Source: CAYNRE01 sp964399535 | GTDB lineage: Bacteria; Planctomycetota; Planctomycetia; Pirellulales; CAYNRE01 | DNA length: 64,000 bases | Reading direction: 5' to 3' | Assembly: GCA_964399535.1 (NCBI GenBank) | Contig: CAYNRE010000046.1 | Location: 1-64,000, forward strand | In this document: in pieces, positions 37,301-43,991 of the stretch | How positions within the stretch are numbered: the first letter of the stretch is position 1 | Layout: every line of letters starts with the position of its first letter | The notes under the pieces: generated by a model | Seen by the model: only the letters and a program-made list of their open reading frames with translations | Databases searched by the model: none | Told to the model about the DNA's origin: nothing | Made by a program: the position numbers and the translations under genes

Positions 37301-38417
37301 GAAAGCGCCTCAGGTCCTCGGCCAGGGCGCCGGCCGTGGGGTAACGCTGGTCGGCCTCTTTGGCCAGCGCCTTGACGACGATGGTTTCCAGGTCGCGGGG
37401 CAAGGCGGGTGCCCAAGCGCGCGGCGCCCGGGGTTGGCCCTGTGCGATCAGCGCAAGCAGAATTGCCTTGTCGTTCTCCGCGAACGGGGGGCTCCCCGTG
37501 GCCAGCTCGTAAAGCGTGGCCCCCAGACCGTAAATGTCGCCGCGATGATCCGACTGGCCCCGCAGACGCTCGGGGGGCAAGTAGCGAAGCGTGCCAAGCA
37601 ATTCCCCCGACTCGGTCAGCTCGTCGCCATCCAGCAATTTAGCCAGGCCGAAATCAGCCACCCACACCGTGCCCTGGGAGTCGACCAACAGGTTCGACGG
37701 TTTGATGTCGCGGTGCACCAGGCCCATGCCGTGAGCGTAGTGTATCGCTTCGGCGGCTTGCAGCCCGATGCGGGCCACGGCCGCCCAGTAATCGCGGCCT
37801 TGGACCGGTTGCGGCGTGCCGAACAGGGCCGTCACAACCTCGGTGGGCACGCCGGCAGGGGGTTGCGATGCCCCTGGCGCGGTGCGCAGCGTTAGCAACA
37901 CCCGGTCGAGCGACACTCCCTCGATTTGCTGCATCACCAGGTAGTGTAGCCCCTGGTCTTCGCCGACCCCCAATACGGGAACGATATTGGTGTGATGCAA
38001 TCGGGCCGCGGCCTGGGCTTCGCGCTGAAATCGCCGCAGGTACCGCGGATTTTGGGCGGCCGAGGGAGCCAGGATTTTGAGCGCCACACGGCGTCCGAGC
38101 GATTCCTGCAGCGCTTCGTAAACAATACCCATCCCGCCGCGGCCTAGTTCGCGCAGCACGCGGTAGTCGCCCAGTGGCGGCGAGCCGGCATCAGGCAGAA
38201 GGCCTTCGCCGCCGGGCGGCCGCCCCTGCGAAGCGCGATTCGGCAAGCTCCGCGCCAATTCCAGTTGCTCGAGCAGCGGATAAAGCTCGCGCAGATCGCC
38301 CGCCAGGGCCGGGTGGAGCGCGCAGTACGCTTCCAAATCCGGATCGCGCCCGCAGCGAATTTCGCCAACCAGCGACTCGATGACCTTGTCCAAGCGCTCA
38401 CTGGAGAGCTCGTGCAT
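34356..38417 (-). CDS. membrane Ser/Thr protein kinase with WD40-like and TPR-like C-terminus
   Basis: 1353-aa Hanks-type kinase. Numbering from ATG 38417: N-terminal helical segment; kinase domain about 82-375 with GRGGMG (92-97), VALKIL with Lys114, HRDIKPSN (235-242), DFG (255-257) and PPE (281-283), all catalytic residues present; one transmembrane helix about 400-422; then WD40-like blades from about 480 to 1130 (RFDPGGTLVALASSP; AFSSDGCQLAATRDGGDVLIWNL); and a TPR-like helical tail (ALLGRRALLRAKNLDLVAARDDC). The longer frame to 38450 begins with TTG and has no ribosome-binding site. The propeller is predicted outside the cytoplasm. It is 69 nt downstream of an ECF sigma gene on the same strand, a common planctomycete pairing; it may phosphorylate that sigma or an antagonist. 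Confidence 0.92.
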   Translation of the reverse strand: MHELSSERLDKVIESLVGEIRCGRDPDLEAYCALHPALAGDLRELYPLLEQLELARSLPNRASQGRPPGGEGLLPDAGSPPLGDYRVLRELGRGGMGIVYEALQESLGRRVALKILAPSAAQNPRYLRRFQREAQAAARLHHTNIVPVLGVGEDQGLHYLVMQQIEGVSLDRVLLTLRTAPGASQPPAGVPTEVVTALFGTPQPVQGRDYWAAVARIGLQAAEAIHYAHGMGLVHRDIKPSNLLVDSQGTVWVADFGLAKLLDGDELTESGELLGTLRYLPPERLRGQSDHRGDIYGLGATLYELATGSPPFAENDKAILLALIAQGQPRAPRAWAPALPRDLETIVVKALAKEADQRYPTAGALAEDLRRFLADVPIRARRPSPVERLARWCRRHPDVAIPSAASVLLLVALTLGSLLAAARFGHENQLTRAAERKAVAAEHQRRRELFGVNLARAEELGASGGPGQRFGGLAAIGAALDTLEGDPPSEAQRLALAHAAIVCLTHGDLREIQSDSLPGQALLQLAFDRDLKRLTYGDTNGQGSVVRELGAPPDAALRLPSDSDEPSVVPNWQTFSRSGRLLLDVQRPAPHDRERFLVWEWATRRRLIDFTSPSSRNLVDISPDDRHLLLAGADGVMRRIELASGQATEFPPPLGYTACLRFDPGGTLVALASSPYPKICDARTWEVLVELPEASGAWTLDWSSPGLLALGLNDGRIYLWDHSRRRGRFLTDQMRERVELLRVSDDGRVLCASTRNQALVWRLDRDTEFCRLPFSASLSADGQRIGGISEGRAVVFELVESNVLKRLALEAEAATFSPDGETLVLSGQFGVRLYAGHSLVELGDLGLDPAGPVGFDADGQALLTYGKFSPLLRWGRNQHGKTQWGPPAAVEQGRAVRPPPLLMEPQHQGRQAVCAPGGGVAWTDYRHGQVVWKPPGDGGQVLRLDLPNAQRVCLSADGRWLAGTAYLLHLLRVWNTADGSLVCELPGRTDAQFSADGRWLATAGFDSVQLLDTATWKRKSSLLGPARHGLLRPLAFQPRGGLLAVSTGTRTIDLFDPETSAIVAVLTHPTEGAVKHLAFSSDGCQLAATRDGGDVLIWNLARLTKELEGQGLSDLTLAPADLAAKPEPDPVLIDRGALPPPGEWYKYWVSLALGESRQARWLDAANNVSEALAHVAPEDQAVRASLLGRRALLRAKNLDLVAARDDCQEVLRTKPEAQEAQALLARLLILGPAELQDLPRGLGLAATLEALGDDQSPGRVLHGLALIALGRGNEGRPYLLDEGPGAGHWHQIAALGLAWEAAQRGDTKSAQESLARAEQLFASSASGPDAFEHGEVARLRARVAAALASSGAD

Positions 38418-38486
38418 GGGCTGTCCCAATGCAAAGGCCAACTTTCCCAACCCAAACGCAGGTCGGCCTTGGCCGGACCGTCAACT

Positions 38487-39119
38487 CTACTCCCCTTGGT
38501 CGGCCGAAGATAGCACGGCGCGAAGCCGTTTCAGGGCCCGAATGTAGCGATTGCTGGCCGCCGTGGGCGAGATCTCCAATGCCTGGGCCACCTCCAGGTT
38601 GCTTAGTTCCTCGAAATGACGCATGGCCAGCACCTCGCGGTCGATCAGCTCCATCGATTCCAGGGCCCCGCGGACCCGCTCTTGAATCTCGGCCCGCTGC
38701 GCGGCTGCCTCGCCGAGACCCTGCTCATCGACGAGTTCGCGGGCCAGCCACACGCTGGAAGTCTGCCCATGGGGAGGACGATCAAGCGATACTTCCAGCC
38801 CAGCATCGCGCATTTGGGCCCCCAAGTGTTGCCGGTGCAGGTCGACCAGCCGTTGGGCAGCCAAAAGCCGCACCCACAACAGCAGCGGCATGCGCTCGCT
38901 TTGGGCCACGTACTCCGACCAGCGGCGAACCACGTCGACATAGGCCTCTTGCACCACATCCGACGGGTCGATGCGCCCGGTTACCCGGGGATCGAGCCGC
39001 ATCGCCACTCCCCGTTTGACCCGCGGGCGAATCCGCCCCAACAATTCGTCGAGGGCCCGTGCGTCGCCATCGACGGCTTGTCGCGTCCAACGGTCGATGT
39101 CGTCGTCGTCGGGCTGCAC
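38487..39119 (-). CDS. ECF-type RNA polymerase sigma factor
   Basis: 210-aa sigma factor with only regions 2 and 4. Region 2: RVKRGVAMRLDPRVTGRIDPSDVVQEAYVDVV. Region 4: LIDREVLAMRHFEELSNLEVAQALEISPTAASNRYIRALKRL, with an HTH at the end. It resembles the planctomycete groups encoded next to Hanks kinases. GTG 39119 is chosen over the longer frame (to 39284) because a perfect AGGAGG stands 6 nt upstream and the extra N-terminus has no sigma homology. Followed on the same strand by the kinase gene, so co-transcription and functional linkage are likely. No anti-sigma gene is adjacent. Confidence 0.92.
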   Translation of the reverse strand: MQPDDDDIDRWTRQAVDGDARALDELLGRIRPRVKRGVAMRLDPRVTGRIDPSDVVQEAYVDVVRRWSEYVAQSERMPLLLWVRLLAAQRLVDLHRQHLGAQMRDAGLEVSLDRPPHGQTSSVWLARELVDEQGLGEAAAQRAEIQERVRGALESMELIDREVLAMRHFEELSNLEVAQALEISPTAASNRYIRALKRLRAVLSSADQGE

Positions 39120-39125
39120 GACGGT

Positions 39126-39131
39126 CCTCCT
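39126..39131 (-). promoter_or_regulatory. ribosome-binding site fixing the ECF sigma start
   Basis: AGGAGG on the minus strand (CCTCCT at 39126-39131), 6 nt before GTG 39119. It removes 55 residues from the longest open frame. Confidence 0.85.
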
Positions 39132-39410
39132 GCGGCCAACCGTGGCCTTACCTGGCGAATCGATCCCCGGTCTGACGCGGACCCTTTGGCTGAGCCCGTG
39201 ACCGATGGTTAGGCAACCCGGGCGAACCAGTTGCCGCGAAGCGAACTTGGGGTAGCGGTTCAACGCCCGCGGTGCCCCATCCAATTATCCTACCAAAGTC
39301 AGCGAGCGCTGCCCCCAAGGATCGCCCTTGCCGAGCGTTGGCCGAATCAACGTCGTGCCAGGGCGGTCACCGGTCTCCGTTGGGTTGGGGTCGCCCGCCG
39401 GGTCCGTCGT

Positions 39411-39438
39411 TGCTGGTGCTCGACCCCGCCGGTATATT
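39411..39438 (+). promoter_or_regulatory. possible sigma-70 promoter for the transglutaminase gene
   Basis: TTGCTG (39411-39416), 16-nt spacer, TATATT (39433-39438), 70 nt before the ATG at 39509 in the region shared with the divergent ECF sigma gene. The -10 is good and the -35 is weak; not verified. Confidence 0.4.
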
Positions 39439-39508
39439 CCCCCCGGTTGTTTTTTACGGGCGACCGCTCTCCGAGGCGCCGGCGTTTTGGTTGTGAGACC
39501 CAGTTGGT

Positions 39509-40360
39509 ATGAAGCGAATAACCATCCAGCACCGCACGGCCTACCATTACCATGAGCCGGTCGAGTTTGGCACGCACTATGCCATGCTGCGCCCCCGGGA
39601 GGGGCACGACCTGCGGATCGTTGCGTCGCGGCTGCAAGTCGAACCCTCGGCCGAGGTGCGCTCGGTCCGCGACATCTATGGGAACTCGGTCTCCATCCTT
39701 TCGTTCAGCGAGCCGGCGAAGACCCTTAGTCTGGCCAGTGAAATCGAGGTCGACTTGTTCGACGACGGCGGTTTGAGCTGTCTCATCGAGCCGTTCGCGC
39801 GCGAGTTTCCGTTTCAATACGCGGCCGATGAACAGGTCGAGATCGTCCCGTACCGCATTCCAAGTTATCCCCACGACGGACCCGCCCTGCAGCGTTGGCT
39901 GCTCGACTTGTACCGGCCGGGCCAGTTGGTCGAAACCATGCACTTGCTCGAACGGCTCAATACGCGAATCTTTGAGGCGTTTCAGTACCAGTTTCGCGCC
40001 GAACACGGGGTTCAGCTGCCTTGCCAGACCTTGGCCCTGGGCAGCGGGTCGTGCCGCGACTACGCGGTGTTTCTGATGGAAGCCGCGCGACATTGGGGCT
40101 TCGCGGCCCGGTTCGTCACCGGTTACATCCAGTTGGAAGCCGGCCAGCACGGGGCGACGCACGCCTGGACCGAAATCTACTTGCCGGGCGCCGGTTGGCG
40201 CGGATTCGACCCGACCAATAACAAGCTTGCCGGGTTGGAACACATTTCGGTGGCGGTTGCCCGGTCGCAGGAGAAGGCCATGCCGCTGGTGGGGAGCTGG
40301 TCGGGCCCCTCGGGCGCGTTCGATCACCTGGACGTAAGCGTTCAGGTCGTGGCCCGCTGA
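39509..40360 (+). CDS. transglutaminase-like cysteine protease family protein
   Basis: 283-aa protein with the bacterial transglutaminase N-terminal beta domain (HRTAYHYHEPVEFGTHYAMLRP, a conserved opening) and the core papain-like fold. Triad seen: Cys182 in GSGSCRDYA, His218 in ATHAWTEIYLPG, and Asp234 in WRGFDPTN. No signal peptide, so cytoplasmic. Family members are peptidases or amidases, and often sit near circularly permuted ATP-grasp and alpha-E genes for peptide synthesis; none are present here. It stands alone between divergent neighbours. Confidence 0.92.
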   Translation: MKRITIQHRTAYHYHEPVEFGTHYAMLRPREGHDLRIVASRLQVEPSAEVRSVRDIYGNSVSILSFSEPAKTLSLASEIEVDLFDDGGLSCLIEPFAREFPFQYAADEQVEIVPYRIPSYPHDGPALQRWLLDLYRPGQLVETMHLLERLNTRIFEAFQYQFRAEHGVQLPCQTLALGSGSCRDYAVFLMEAARHWGFAARFVTGYIQLEAGQHGATHAWTEIYLPGAGWRGFDPTNNKLAGLEHISVAVARSQEKAMPLVGSWSGPSGAFDHLDVSVQVVAR

Positions 40361-40552
40361 GTCGCGCGCCACCTGCCGAGTTGCCAGGTTGGACGCGCAC
40401 GGAGCGCGTGCCGTGAAGGAGAGTCCCCTCTGCCTTGCCTTGCGACCAACGATCGTTCTTCACGATCTGGGCCAAGCAATGCCCGCGACCGCGGTCTTAG
40501 GTGGCGCCCCACGAACAAACAAGCGGCTCACCTGACCGGTTCGCTGGATTCG

Positions 40553-41302
40553 TCAGACGAGCCCAAACGCAACGGCGACAAAGCCAGGTCCGTTGACTCC
40601 TGCATGGATCGCCACGCCAACCCAAGAATTACGGCGACGCTGAACGATATACGGCAGTAGGAATAGGATGGGCCAGAGTGTCGCCAGGATCGTAACTCCG
40701 AAGGCGACGTGGAACAGCAGCCATCCGCTGCCATTTGCCACCCAGGCCCACTTACCAAATGCCGTTTCTTGCCGCGGTAAAACTACTCCTCTCCACAACA
40801 GCTCTTCGCCGAAGATGTTGAGCACCCAGAACGGCAACCACGCCGCCAGGATCCAATATCGACCGGCAGTGAGAGGCTCCATTTTCAGGAAGGGCGGGCC
40901 AAGATGGAGCGGGCCCAGAAAAAGCCGCAGCAAGGCAAACGCGGCTGCTCCAAGGATTGCGATGATCGTAATTCCCGCGACGCTCCAGGCCCAATCGAGC
41001 GCCGTCATCGCACGGAATCGCAGACGATCTTGCCACAAGTGCGGCCGCTCGCCGGCGCTTTCCGCGCGTAACATCAAAACGGCAATGACCATCAGGGGCG
41101 CGAAGACACCGAGGCCCCCCGCGAGGAACCAGAGCAGCACGGGCTCAATGTTGGTCGTCGCCGCGAAAGCGGGAATGATCCAGTGAGTGACGGCGAACAA
41201 GAGTAGAGCCGTTCCGCCGAACAGCAGCGTTGTGCCGAGCGCTGCCAGGGACGGCGGATCGTTCTGGGATTGGGCAGGAGGCGGTTCGTGAACTTCCGTC
41301 AT
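40553..41302 (-). CDS. CPBP family intramembrane metalloprotease
   Basis: 249-aa membrane protein with about six hydrophobic helices. The CAAX-protease/bacteriocin-processing (CPBP, Abi) motifs are complete: GEELLWRG with Glu166, Glu167 and Arg171; FHVAFG with His198; HAGVN with His233 and Asn237. The family cleaves peptide bonds within the membrane; in bacteria known roles include bacteriocin self-immunity and maturation. Base composition is visibly lower in GC than its neighbours (two sampled 60-nt lines are 53 and 58 percent GC), and codon use is less GC-biased, suggesting more recent acquisition. No peptide precursor gene was found beside it. Confidence 0.9.
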   Translation of the reverse strand: MTEVHEPPPAQSQNDPPSLAALGTTLLFGGTALLLFAVTHWIIPAFAATTNIEPVLLWFLAGGLGVFAPLMVIAVLMLRAESAGERPHLWQDRLRFRAMTALDWAWSVAGITIIAILGAAAFALLRLFLGPLHLGPPFLKMEPLTAGRYWILAAWLPFWVLNIFGEELLWRGVVLPRQETAFGKWAWVANGSGWLLFHVAFGVTILATLWPILFLLPYIVQRRRNSWVGVAIHAGVNGPGFVAVAFGLV

Positions 41303-41803
41303 GGAGTCTCACTCGAGCGATTGGCTGGGTGGCAAGGTCCTCAAACGTCTCGCGAAGGCTGGCAATCTCATTCGTGTGTGCCTGGCGGTTTGACCAGTGC
41401 TCTGTGAGTGGACCGAGCGACGTAGCACTTGCGGTAGCCGTGGACGTTACAATTGTCCAGATATACTACCAGTAAACCATCGATGCACGGTAAGTCCGTA
41501 TCGTCTTGTCGCTAAGGGGCCCCGGTTGCCCTCGACAACTCGTAATCGGGTCGCCAAAGGCATAACAGGTCCTAGAAAGGACCTTCTTGCACCTCGCCTA
41601 CTGCGAAAGCCCGGCGCAGTTCGTTGGTCGAATTTACCAGCGAGCGGTAGCCGCCGCTGGAAGTCGTATCGCCGCCCATGCTACGATCTTGGGGGAAGTC
41701 GTGCCTGTCGTACAGGCTGAACGCGCGCCGGGCGACTCGCCCCGCGGTGGGCTCCCCTTTTTTTTAGGCGAAGCGGGCCGCGCAGACCTTGTGAGCGAAA
41801 ACC
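41303..41803. other. 501-nt intergenic region with promoter-like dyad and leader-like hairpins
   Basis: Lies between the divergent CPBP and methyltransferase genes; no gene seen. TATACT at 41462-41467 is a good -10 for the plus strand, directly preceded by the inverted repeat TGGAC (41441-41445) and GTCCA (41455-41459), which could be an operator. Further on are hairpins at 41703-41717 (GCCTGT/ACAGGC) and 41730-41742 (GGGCG/CGCCC), then eight T at 41758-41765, so an attenuator-like leader is conceivable. Confidence 0.35.
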
Positions 41804-42400
41804 ATGGCACAGCCCATCGAGTGGAACGACCGGTACCGCGACGGCGAACTGCCCTGGGACACCAACGCTCCCTCCTCGCAATTGCAACAGGTTCTTGGCC
41901 GGCACTCGGTGCCCCCTTGCCGCGCGCTTGAGATCGGCTGCGGCACCGGCACCAATAGCGTCTGGCTTTCTCAGCAGGGATTCGAGGTGACCGCAATCGA
42001 TCTGGCCCCTTTGGCCATCGAGCGAGCAAAACAGCGCGCTCAAGCCGCCCAGGCGCCGGTGCGGTTTGCCGTGGCCGATGTGCTCAAGCTGCCCGATTTG
42101 AGCGGACCCTTTGCCTTCTTTTTCGATCGCGGCTGCTACCACGCCGTTCGGCGCAGCGATCCGCGACAGTACGCCCCGGCCGTCGCGCGGCAGCTTGTTG
42201 CCGGAGCCCGAGGGCTGATCTTGGCCGGTCGTCCGCGCGGGACCGACGACCCCGGGCCGCCGGTAGTCACCGAGGAAGAGCTTCGCGAGGAACTGGGATT
42301 AGCGTTTCGAATCGTCGAGTTGCAGCAGTTCCGGTTCGACGAAGCGCCGGGCATTGGCGAGCGATTTCCGGCGTGGTCGTGTCTGGTCGAGAAGCGGTAG
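41804..42400 (+). CDS. class I SAM-dependent methyltransferase (TPMT/TehB-like)
   Basis: 198-aa methyltransferase. Motif I ALEIGCGTGTNSVWLSQQGFEVTAIDLAPLAIE binds S-adenosylmethionine; the N-terminal WNDRYRDGELPWDTNAPS and FDRGCYHAV elements are those of the thiopurine-methyltransferase/tellurite-resistance (TehB) branch, whose members methylate thiols, selenium, tellurium or small halide-type substrates. At 198 aa it has the usual length. The substrate cannot be predicted. ATG 41804 is the first start of the conserved region, with no clear Shine-Dalgarno. Stands alone, convergent with the tRNA-Ser gene. Confidence 0.88.
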   Translation: MAQPIEWNDRYRDGELPWDTNAPSSQLQQVLGRHSVPPCRALEIGCGTGTNSVWLSQQGFEVTAIDLAPLAIERAKQRAQAAQAPVRFAVADVLKLPDLSGPFAFFFDRGCYHAVRRSDPRQYAPAVARQLVAGARGLILAGRPRGTDDPGPPVVTEEELREELGLAFRIVELQQFRFDEAPGIGERFPAWSCLVEKR

Positions 42401-42593
42401 CCGCCCGAGAGGGGGCAGCGGGCTGGTGCAGCGCGGACCGCGGCAACGCCTTGCCGGAAGCGCGACGCGAACCACGTTTGGGGCCGGCCGAGGCATTCCG
42501 AGTTAACGGGGAAGATGCCCCCGCCACCCTCGCTAGGAGGGCGAGTTTTGGGCTGGCGTTTGAAACGCAACCCATTTCATACAGGGGACTTAG

Positions 42594-42680
42594 CGGAGAG
42601 GACAGGATTCGAACCTGCGGACCAGTTACCCGGTCACGGGTTTAGCAAACCCGCGCTTTAGACCACTCAGCCACCTCTCC
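42594..42680 (-). tRNA. tRNA-Ser, anticodon GCT
   Basis: 87-nt class II tRNA on the minus strand. The acceptor stem pairs GGAGAGG (42674-42680) with CCTCTCC (42595-42601); discriminator G at 42594. D-arm GCTGAGTGG, anticodon stem-loop CGGGTTTGCTAAACCCG with GCT at positions 34-36, a long variable arm typical of Ser, and the T-arm GGTTCGAATCC. Decodes AGC/AGU serine codons. The 3' CCA is not encoded. Confidence 0.97.
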
Positions 42681-42980
42681 GGTTGGGGGGCTTCGCTCGC
42701 CACCCCGCGTGTGCGTATTCTTGGTCAAACATCGGCACTTGGCAAGCCGGTTTCCACGAAGATCGCCGCCGGTCGGTCGTAGGCCGAAGGGTGCGGCTCG
42801 GCCGCGGGGAAGCGACCTGGCGGTTGCCGACAGGCTAGGGGCTTGGTTGGCCCGCCCCCTGCGAACCCGGTCGCGGCCGCTTGCGCCCGGTGCTGCGCCG
42901 CCGGTAGCGTGGGATGGGGCGTGCCGGCAAGCCGGCGCCCCGATGCGGCGGATCGTCCCCAGGAAAGGATCGTCAGCGCG

Positions 42981-43439
42981 ATGCCCAGAACGACCGACCA
43001 GCGGCGGGAGAAGTTCGCGCATTTCGAGCGGCTTTCCACCCGCTGGGAAGACAACGACGTGTACGGCCATGTGAACAACGTGGTGTATTACAGCTATTTC
43101 GACACGCTGGTGAACCGGTACCTGATTGCGGCCGGGGGGCTCGACCTGACCGGCGGCACGGTCATTGGCATCGTGGCCGAAAGCCATTGCCAGTTCTTTC
43201 ACGAGCTGGCCTTTCCCGAAGAGATCGATGGCGGGCTCCGGGTAGGCTCGCTGGGTAATTCCAGCGTGCGTTACGAAATTGGTCTGTTCCGCCAAGGAAG
43301 CGACGAGCCGGCGGCGGTGGGCTATTTCGTGCATGTGTTTGTCGACCGCCAGTCCCGGCGGCCCACGCCGATTCCAGCGGCCCTGCGAGGTGCGCTGGCG
43401 CGGTTGCAGCTTTCCGGGCCGGCGGACGAACGGGCGTAG
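42981..43439 (+). CDS. acyl-CoA thioester hydrolase (hot-dog fold)
   Basis: 152-aa 4HBT-type thioesterase that hydrolyses acyl-CoA or related thioesters in the cytoplasm. The diagnostic segment RWEDNDVYGHVNNVVYYSYFD (20-41) contains the catalytic Asp and the HVNN turn; DLTGG and ESHCQFFHELAFPEEI continue the family pattern. ATG 42981 is preferred over the longer open frame from 42843 because it sits just before the conserved N-terminus and AAAGGA lies 12-17 nt upstream. The gene ends 57 nt before the BlaI promoter and is not part of that operon. Confidence 0.92.
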   Translation: MPRTTDQRREKFAHFERLSTRWEDNDVYGHVNNVVYYSYFDTLVNRYLIAAGGLDLTGGTVIGIVAESHCQFFHELAFPEEIDGGLRVGSLGNSSVRYEIGLFRQGSDEPAAVGYFVHVFVDRQSRRPTPIPAALRGALARLQLSGPADERA

Positions 43440-43496
43440 GCGGCCGGAACCGCTTGCTTGGGCCCTGGCATTCTCCGGGCCGTTGGCGGGATTCGC

Positions 43497-43541
43497 TTGA
43501 CTACTTGTGTAGTCTCGGCTATTCTGACGACCGTTGTAGTC
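43497..43541 (+). promoter_or_regulatory. promoter with two BlaI-type operator dyads
   Basis: TTGACT (43497-43502), 17-nt spacer, TATTCT (43520-43525) form a good sigma-70 promoter. A perfect dyad GACTACTTGTGTAGTC (43499-43514; GACTAC-4-GTAGTC) overlaps the -35, and a second, one-mismatch copy GACGACCGTTGTAGTC (43526-43541) starts right after the -10, 27 nt on. BlaI/MecI repressors bind TACA/TGTA-type dyads in this arrangement, so the operon is probably autorepressed from these two sites. The BlaI-type ATG is 52 nt downstream. Confidence 0.82.
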
Positions 43542-43592
43542 AACCCGGGCGGCCTCGAACCGCCTGGCCAGCGAGCCGGGAGCCGAGAACCG

Positions 43593-43991
43593 ATGGCACC
43601 TTCTTGGGAAAGCTTGGGGCGCTTCGAGCTGGAAGTGCTCCGCTATGTAGCCGACCACCCCGGGGCCAGCGCCAGCCAGGTGGCGGCCCATTTCGCGGAG
43701 GCCTCGGGCCATGCCCGGACCACGCTGCTCACGGTGCTCCAGCGGCTGCGAGGCAAGGGCTATCTCAAGCGGCGCACGGTGAAGGGAGTGCAGCGCTACA
43801 CGGCCACGGTTTCGCTCAACCACTTGTTTCGCCGCCTGGTGGGGCAGTTCGTGGACGACGTGCTGGGCGGTTCCGTCTCGCCGTTCGTGGCCTACCTCAG
43901 CGAAACCTCGTCACTCAACGATCAGGAAGCCAAGGTGCTCGAGCGGTTGCTCAAGCGGCTCGAAGCCGAGTCCGGGGAGGACGCATCGTGA
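43593..43991 (+). CDS. BlaI/MecI/CopY family transcriptional repressor
   Basis: 132-aa winged-helix repressor, normal family length. Residues about 10-75 form the DNA-binding domain (LGRFELEVLRYVADHP; ARTTLLTVLQRLRGKGYLKRR); the C-terminal helices mediate dimerisation (DVLGGSVSPFVAYLSE, DQEAKVLERLLKRLE). In characterised systems the partner membrane protease triggers repressor cleavage and derepression. ATG 43593 is the start; the frame to 43458 runs through the promoter region. Its stop TGA overlaps the GTG start of the protease gene by 4 bp. Confidence 0.93.
   Translation: MAPSWESLGRFELEVLRYVADHPGASASQVAAHFAEASGHARTTLLTVLQRLRGKGYLKRRTVKGVQRYTATVSLNHLFRRLVGQFVDDVLGGSVSPFVAYLSETSSLNDQEAKVLERLLKRLEAESGEDAS

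Noticed and set aside
41730..41765. intrinsic terminator with eight T
   Set aside because: The stem is only 5 bp and 15 nt away from the T-run; kept only as part of the intergenic description.
42642..43823. 393-codon minus-strand frame
   Set aside because: Overlaps tRNA-Ser, the thioesterase and BlaI genes on the other strand; no motif.
43454..43987. 5' extension of the protease frame through the BlaI gene
   Set aside because: Shadow of BlaI in another frame; the 4-bp overlap start GTG 43988 is far more likely.
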